From UBA8079 sp049601915 (GTDB lineage Bacteria > Pseudomonadota > Alphaproteobacteria > UBA6615), in the NCBI GenBank assembly GCA_049601915.1, contig JBMYRB010000002.1, forward strand, positions 248,001 to 312,000: DNA of 64,000 nucleotides, read 5' to 3'. Shown one piece after another: positions 60,645-64,000 of this stretch. The position numbers and the translations under genes are program-made. The notes beneath the pieces were generated by a model. The model did no database searches and was not told the origin of the DNA. It saw only the letters and a list, made by a program, of their open reading frames with translations. Numbering within the stretch: the first letter of the stretch is position 1; every line of letters begins with the position of its first letter.

Positions 60645-61829
60645 ATGACTGATTCAGGTGAAAACAAAGCATTGCTGCCGGCGGGTCTCCACGACCTGTT
60701 GCCGCCGCGTGCAGCGCAGGAATCTGCGACCATATCCGGAATCATGGATGCGTTTCGTACCTGCGGCTACGAGCAGGTCAAACCACCCCTGGTCGAGTTC
60801 GAATCCACGCTCGTGGGGAACGGCACAAACGGCGGTGGCAGCCTCGCCGGGCAGATGTTCCGGGTGATGGATCCTGTCAGCCAGCGCATGATGGCGGTGC
60901 GGGCCGATATCACGTTGCAGGTTGCACGCATCGCCGAAGCCCGTCTGCACGACGCGCCGCGGCCGTTGCGCCTGTCATATGCCGGGCAGATATTGCGCGT
61001 GCGCGGCAACCAGCTGCGCCCCGAGCGACAATTTGCCCAGGTCGGGCTCGAGCTGATAGGCGCCGAGGATGTAAGCGCGGACGTTGAGGTGATATCGCTG
61101 GCGGCTGCGGCGCTTGTAGCGGCGGGTGTGCCGCGGCCGACGGTCGACCTCAACTCGCCGGCGCTGGTCGCGAATATTCTCGAGCAGATCGACCTTGACG
61201 AGGCGACGACCGGTGACCTTCGCGCTGCGCTTGATAGCAAAGATGAGGACGCGACCGGGGATATTCTGCGCGGCAACGGCGTTGCATTCTCGGATGCCGC
61301 CAAAGCCCTGTGCGCGTTGATTGAAACCGTCGGACCCGCCGATGAGGTGATCGTCGAGTTGCAGGCCTTGTCGCTGCCGCCAGGCGCGCAGGCCGAAGTC
61401 GAACGGCTGGCGGCCGTGGTCGTCGGTCTTCACGCCGCGATGCCGGACCTGCCGCTGACCCTCGATCCGGTCGAGTATCGCGGGTTCGAGTATCATACAG
61501 GCGTGAGCTTCACATTATTCGCCGAGGGTGTGCGGGGCGAACTGGGGCGTGGCGGCCGCTATATCACCGGCGCCGGCGAGGCCGCGACAGGGGCGTCCCT
61601 TTATATGGACTCGATCCTTCGCGCATTGCCCGCAACCACTGCCGATGACCGGCTTTTCCTGCCCTATGGCACGCCATTCCAGACGGGTGTGACGTATCGC
61701 GATGCGGGGTGGATTACCGTCGCCGGGATGACGGTGGAGGGTGATGCGCAGGCTGAGGCGAGACGATTGGGATGTAGCCATCTTCTGGTGGATGGCGCGC
61801 CGGCGAAAGCCGACGGCAGCAATACTTAA
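60645..61829 (+). CDS. hisZ: ATP phosphoribosyltransferase regulatory subunit HisZ
   Basis: 394 aa paralogue of histidyl-tRNA synthetase that partners the short HisG. It has class II motifs such as FRVMDPVSQRMMAVRADITLQVARIA and YRGFEYHTGVSFTLFA, but lacks the anticodon-binding domain and the full HisRS active-site loops. It confers histidine feedback on HisG; hisG is not in the window. It lies 12 bases upstream of purA. Confidence 0.92.
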   Translation: MTDSGENKALLPAGLHDLLPPRAAQESATISGIMDAFRTCGYEQVKPPLVEFESTLVGNGTNGGGSLAGQMFRVMDPVSQRMMAVRADITLQVARIAEARLHDAPRPLRLSYAGQILRVRGNQLRPERQFAQVGLELIGAEDVSADVEVISLAAAALVAAGVPRPTVDLNSPALVANILEQIDLDEATTGDLRAALDSKDEDATGDILRGNGVAFSDAAKALCALIETVGPADEVIVELQALSLPPGAQAEVERLAAVVVGLHAAMPDLPLTLDPVEYRGFEYHTGVSFTLFAEGVRGELGRGGRYITGAGEAATGASLYMDSILRALPATTADDRLFLPYGTPFQTGVTYRDAGWITVAGMTVEGDAQAEARRLGCSHLLVDGAPAKADGSNT

Positions 61830-61841
61830 CGGGTTGAATCT

Positions 61842-63134
61842 ATGGCGAATGTAGCGGTGGTTGGCTCCCAGTGGGGCGATGAAGGCAAAGGGAAGATCGT
61901 CGACTGGCTGTCGGAACGTGCCGATGTCGTGGTTCGTTTTCAGGGCGGGCACAACGCCGGGCATACGCTGGTCATTGACGGCCAGGTCTACAAACTCAGC
62001 TTGTTACCATCGGGCGTAGTGCGCCCGGGCAAGATCGGGGTCATCGGAAACGGCGTCGTCGTCGATCCGTGGGCGCTGCTCGTCGAGATCGACGAGATCG
62101 TGAGAATGGGTGTCGAGGTGACCCCCGAGACGCTCAAGGTTGCAGACAATGCCAGCCTGATCCTGCCGTTGCACCCCTATCTCGATCAGGCGATCGAGGT
62201 CGCGCGCGGCGCCAACAAGATTGGCACGACCGGTCGCGGTATCGGCCCGGCCTATGAAGACAAGGTCGGTCGCCGCGCCATTCGGGTTTGCGATCTGGCG
62301 GATCGGGAAACCCTCGACGCGCGAGTCGATCATTTGCTGTTCCATCACAATGCCCTGCTGCGTGGGCTGGGAGCGGAAGAGGTCGACAAGGCCGAGTTGA
62401 TGGCACGCATTGACGAGATCACCGACCGATTGTTGCCCTATGCCGCACCGGTCTGGGATTTCCTCGATGATGCGCGCAGAGCCGGAAAAAGAATTCTCTT
62501 CGAGGGTGCCCAGGGTGCGATGCTTGATGTCGACCACGGCACCTACCCGTTCGTGACGTCTTCCAACACGGTAGCCGGGCAGGCCGCAGCCGGTTCGGGG
62601 GTGGCGCCAAACACGATCGGATATGTGCTTGGTATCACCAAGGCCTATACCACGCGCGTCGGCGGTGGCCCTTTCCCCACGGAACAGGAGAACGAAGTCG
62701 GTGAGATTCTGGGCGAGCGGGGGCATGAATTCGGCACCGTGACCGGCCGCCGCCGCCGTTGTGGCTGGTTCGATGCGGTGATGGTTCGTCAGGCGGTCCG
62801 CGTCGGTGGAATCAACGGTATTGCCCTGACAAAGCTTGATGTCCTGGATGGCATCGAAGAACTCAAGGTTTGCGTGGGCTACACCATTGATGGTGTCGGG
62901 GTGCCCAGGTTCCCGGCCGGTATTCGCGAACAGGCCAGCGTCACGCCGGTCTATGAAACGATGGAGGGCTGGCAGACCAGCACCCAGGGTGCGCGCAGCT
63001 GGGCCGATTTACCTGCCACGGCGATCAAATATGTGCGCCGAATCGAAGAACTTATCGATGCACCCGTTGCGCTTCTGTCGACCAGCCCGGAACGGCTCGA
63101 CACGATCCTAGTTCGGGATCCGTTTGCCGACTGA
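61842..63134 (+). CDS. purA: Adenylosuccinate synthetase
   Basis: 430 aa. The GTP loop is GSQWGDEGKGKIVDW (8-22); the Asp/His catalytic pair is in GDEGKG and GGHNAGHT, and the IMP-binding block GTTGRGIGPAYEDK follows. It joins IMP and aspartate in AMP synthesis. It follows hisZ closely, an order shared by many Rhodospirillales. Confidence 0.96.
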   Translation: MANVAVVGSQWGDEGKGKIVDWLSERADVVVRFQGGHNAGHTLVIDGQVYKLSLLPSGVVRPGKIGVIGNGVVVDPWALLVEIDEIVRMGVEVTPETLKVADNASLILPLHPYLDQAIEVARGANKIGTTGRGIGPAYEDKVGRRAIRVCDLADRETLDARVDHLLFHHNALLRGLGAEEVDKAELMARIDEITDRLLPYAAPVWDFLDDARRAGKRILFEGAQGAMLDVDHGTYPFVTSSNTVAGQAAAGSGVAPNTIGYVLGITKAYTTRVGGGPFPTEQENEVGEILGERGHEFGTVTGRRRRCGWFDAVMVRQAVRVGGINGIALTKLDVLDGIEELKVCVGYTIDGVGVPRFPAGIREQASVTPVYETMEGWQTSTQGARSWADLPATAIKYVRRIEELIDAPVALLSTSPERLDTILVRDPFAD

Positions 63135-63550
63135 TCGGCGTTAACCTTCCTTTACCTTCATCCTGCCTAAACTCCTGAATTCACGGCGAACTACGCCGTG
63201 GATCGCGCAACGTATGGGCGAACAGGATTAGTGACGCGACGGTAAGAGCGGAAGAACCGCATGCGCTGGAAGGGACAAGTACCCGGCCGCCGTCAGCCGA
63301 TTCGAAAAAAGGGTGGTCTTTGCCAGCCGGTACAAGAATCAGTCGGACGTCGTGCTGCCGCATCTGTCCTCTCCCACCGCGCGCGCTTATCTGACCCATG
63401 ATGCCGAAGTCCCGGACCGCGAACTCTAGGCATTGGTGCTCGACCATAAGGTGCCGGCACGGCTTACGGCCATTCTTGCGGCAAACGTTTCCAGTATCAT
63501 CGGTGTGCTCGTGATCGTGGCGCTGGTTTTCTCGAGGATCGGGCAGGGAT
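63135..63550. other. 416-base gap after purA without a convincing gene
   Basis: This stretch starts with TTAACCTTCCTTTACC (63141-63156), close to a CtrA half-site pair TTAA-N7-TTAA (seven of eight). A 38-residue frame from GTG 63313 to TAG 63429 reads VVFASRYKNQSDVVLPHLSSP..., and another from TTG 63433 reads a membrane-like VPARLTAILAANVSSIIGVLVIVALVF. Neither has a clear ribosome site or a recognisable family, so I do not call them genes. No terminator is seen after purA. Confidence 0.4.
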
Positions 63551-64000
63551 ATGGCCTCGGCAAAGGACAAGACGAAGGCAGCTCCTGCGAAGCAGGTAGA
63601 GGCACCGCCCGCAAAGAAAGACGGTGGCGCTTATCTGTTCATGCTCATCGGCGTGATCTTCGTGGGCCTGATGCTCTTCGCCGCGCCGGCCCTGCTGGTA
63701 TTTGTCGTTGGCTGTGTCCCGGCGATAGTCGCCTTCATCATCGATCGCGAACCCGGCCGAAATGCGACTCTTGCCGTCGCTGCAGCGAACGTCGCCGGCG
63801 TGGCCCCCTTCATCGTCGAACTTCTGGTTGCGGCGCTGACGATGGCGCGCGCGCCGGCGATGTTGTCCGACGTGTTTGTGATCGCGGTGGTGCACGGCAC
63901 GGCGGGTATCGGCTGGCTTCTGGTCCTGGGAATACCCCAGGTCGCGGCCGTCTACATCGAGGTCACGAATGAAACAAAGATCAAGATGGTGCGGCGCGAA
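63551..64000 (+). CDS. Conserved membrane protein of unknown function, 3' truncated by window
   Basis: The frame from ATG 63551 is open to the end of the window (150 codons). A Lys/Ala/Pro-rich cytoplasmic start (KDKTKAAPAKQVEAPPAKK) is followed by four hydrophobic segments: AYLFMLIGVIFVGLMLFAAPALLVFVVG, VAFIID, the block ANVAGVAPFIVELLVAA and VFVIAVVHGTAGIGWLLVLGIPQVA. Similar proteins with VGxxPxxVAFxIDRxPxK...AxxxxNxAGVxPF are found near purA or rpoH in related bacteria (from memory). No function can be assigned. The start is uncertain because AGGG is only a few bases upstream. Confidence 0.65.
   Translation, partial: MASAKDKTKAAPAKQVEAPPAKKDGGAYLFMLIGVIFVGLMLFAAPALLVFVVGCVPAIVAFIIDREPGRNATLAVAAANVAGVAPFIVELLVAALTMARAPAMLSDVFVIAVVHGTAGIGWLLVLGIPQVAAVYIEVTNETKIKMVRRE

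Noticed and set aside
1..64000. Prophage, insertion sequence, CRISPR array, tRNA or rRNA genes
   Set aside because: No transposase, integrase, phage structural gene, regular spacer-repeat pattern or cloverleaf-like TPsiC/anticodon arrangement was found on either strand by reading.

Overview
The window is a contiguous, high-GC, gene-dense piece of an alphaproteobacterial chromosome, probably from a Rhodospirillales-like lineage (inference). The indicators are a class I lysyl-tRNA synthetase, COQ9, the DUF1013 regulator TrcR, DUF1192, a hisZ-purA pair, a serC-serA operon behind a candidate serC RNA motif, a dihydropteroate synthase with a long N-terminal extension, and a CTTG-N17-CCTATAT heat-shock promoter. 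I see no rRNA, tRNA, insertion sequence, prophage or CRISPR array. Most genes are core housekeeping genes, often overlapping by 1-11 bases.

Region by region. 1-10 kb: the end of an AEC-family permease, a DinG/XPD-type helicase, a small possible lipoprotein, lysS (class I), a branched-chain aminotransferase-like enzyme, def, COQ9, an MFS carrier, purK and purE. 10.9-19.3 kb: two YdcH-like small proteins (one shortened), an acyl-CoA ligase, DUF1192, a quinone oxidoreductase, trcR, three T-tailed hairpins, then metY, an alpha/beta hydrolase, a hot-dog thioesterase and a convergent MetE-like enzyme. 19.4-20.5 kb: a small heat-shock protein behind a predicted RpoH promoter and a ROSE-like RNA thermometer, and rpmE. 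20.5-29.6 kb: an MsbA-type ABC exporter, then a minus-strand run of efp, suhB, an OmpA-like protein and a MotA/MotB-like stator pair; upstream of it lie fba and thiE, the latter with no ATG, GTG or TTG start. 29.7-34 kb: a LysR regulator, gap and tkt. 34.1-39.7 kb: DUF4164, zapA, 6S RNA, 5-formyl-THF cyclo-ligase, a YmdB-type phosphodiesterase, yebC and ruvCAB. 39.7-47 kb: a complete ybgC-tolQRAB-pal-cpoB envelope cluster, then tilS. 47-54.4 kb: ftsH, folP, glmM, thiD and two tandem EamA transporters. 54.5-64 kb: an AraC/Ogt fusion, tandem MaoC proteins, a frameshifted micro-membrane gene, serC-serA, a VCBS/FG-GAP gene cut by an in-frame amber, hisZ, purA and a membrane protein running off the end.

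Functionally the window joins envelope maintenance and division (Tol-Pal, ZapA, FtsH, GlmM), recombination and repair (RuvABC, DinG-like helicase, O6-alkylguanine repair), central carbon metabolism (Tkt, Gap, Fba), and purine, thiamine, folate, serine, histidine and methionine biosynthesis. The least explained parts are the non-flagellar MotA/MotB/OmpA set, the MetE-like enzyme, the CTG-start thiE, the untranslated hairpins before metY, and two recent-looking gene lesions: a 5-bp tandem duplication near 56.5 kb and an amber codon at 60243.
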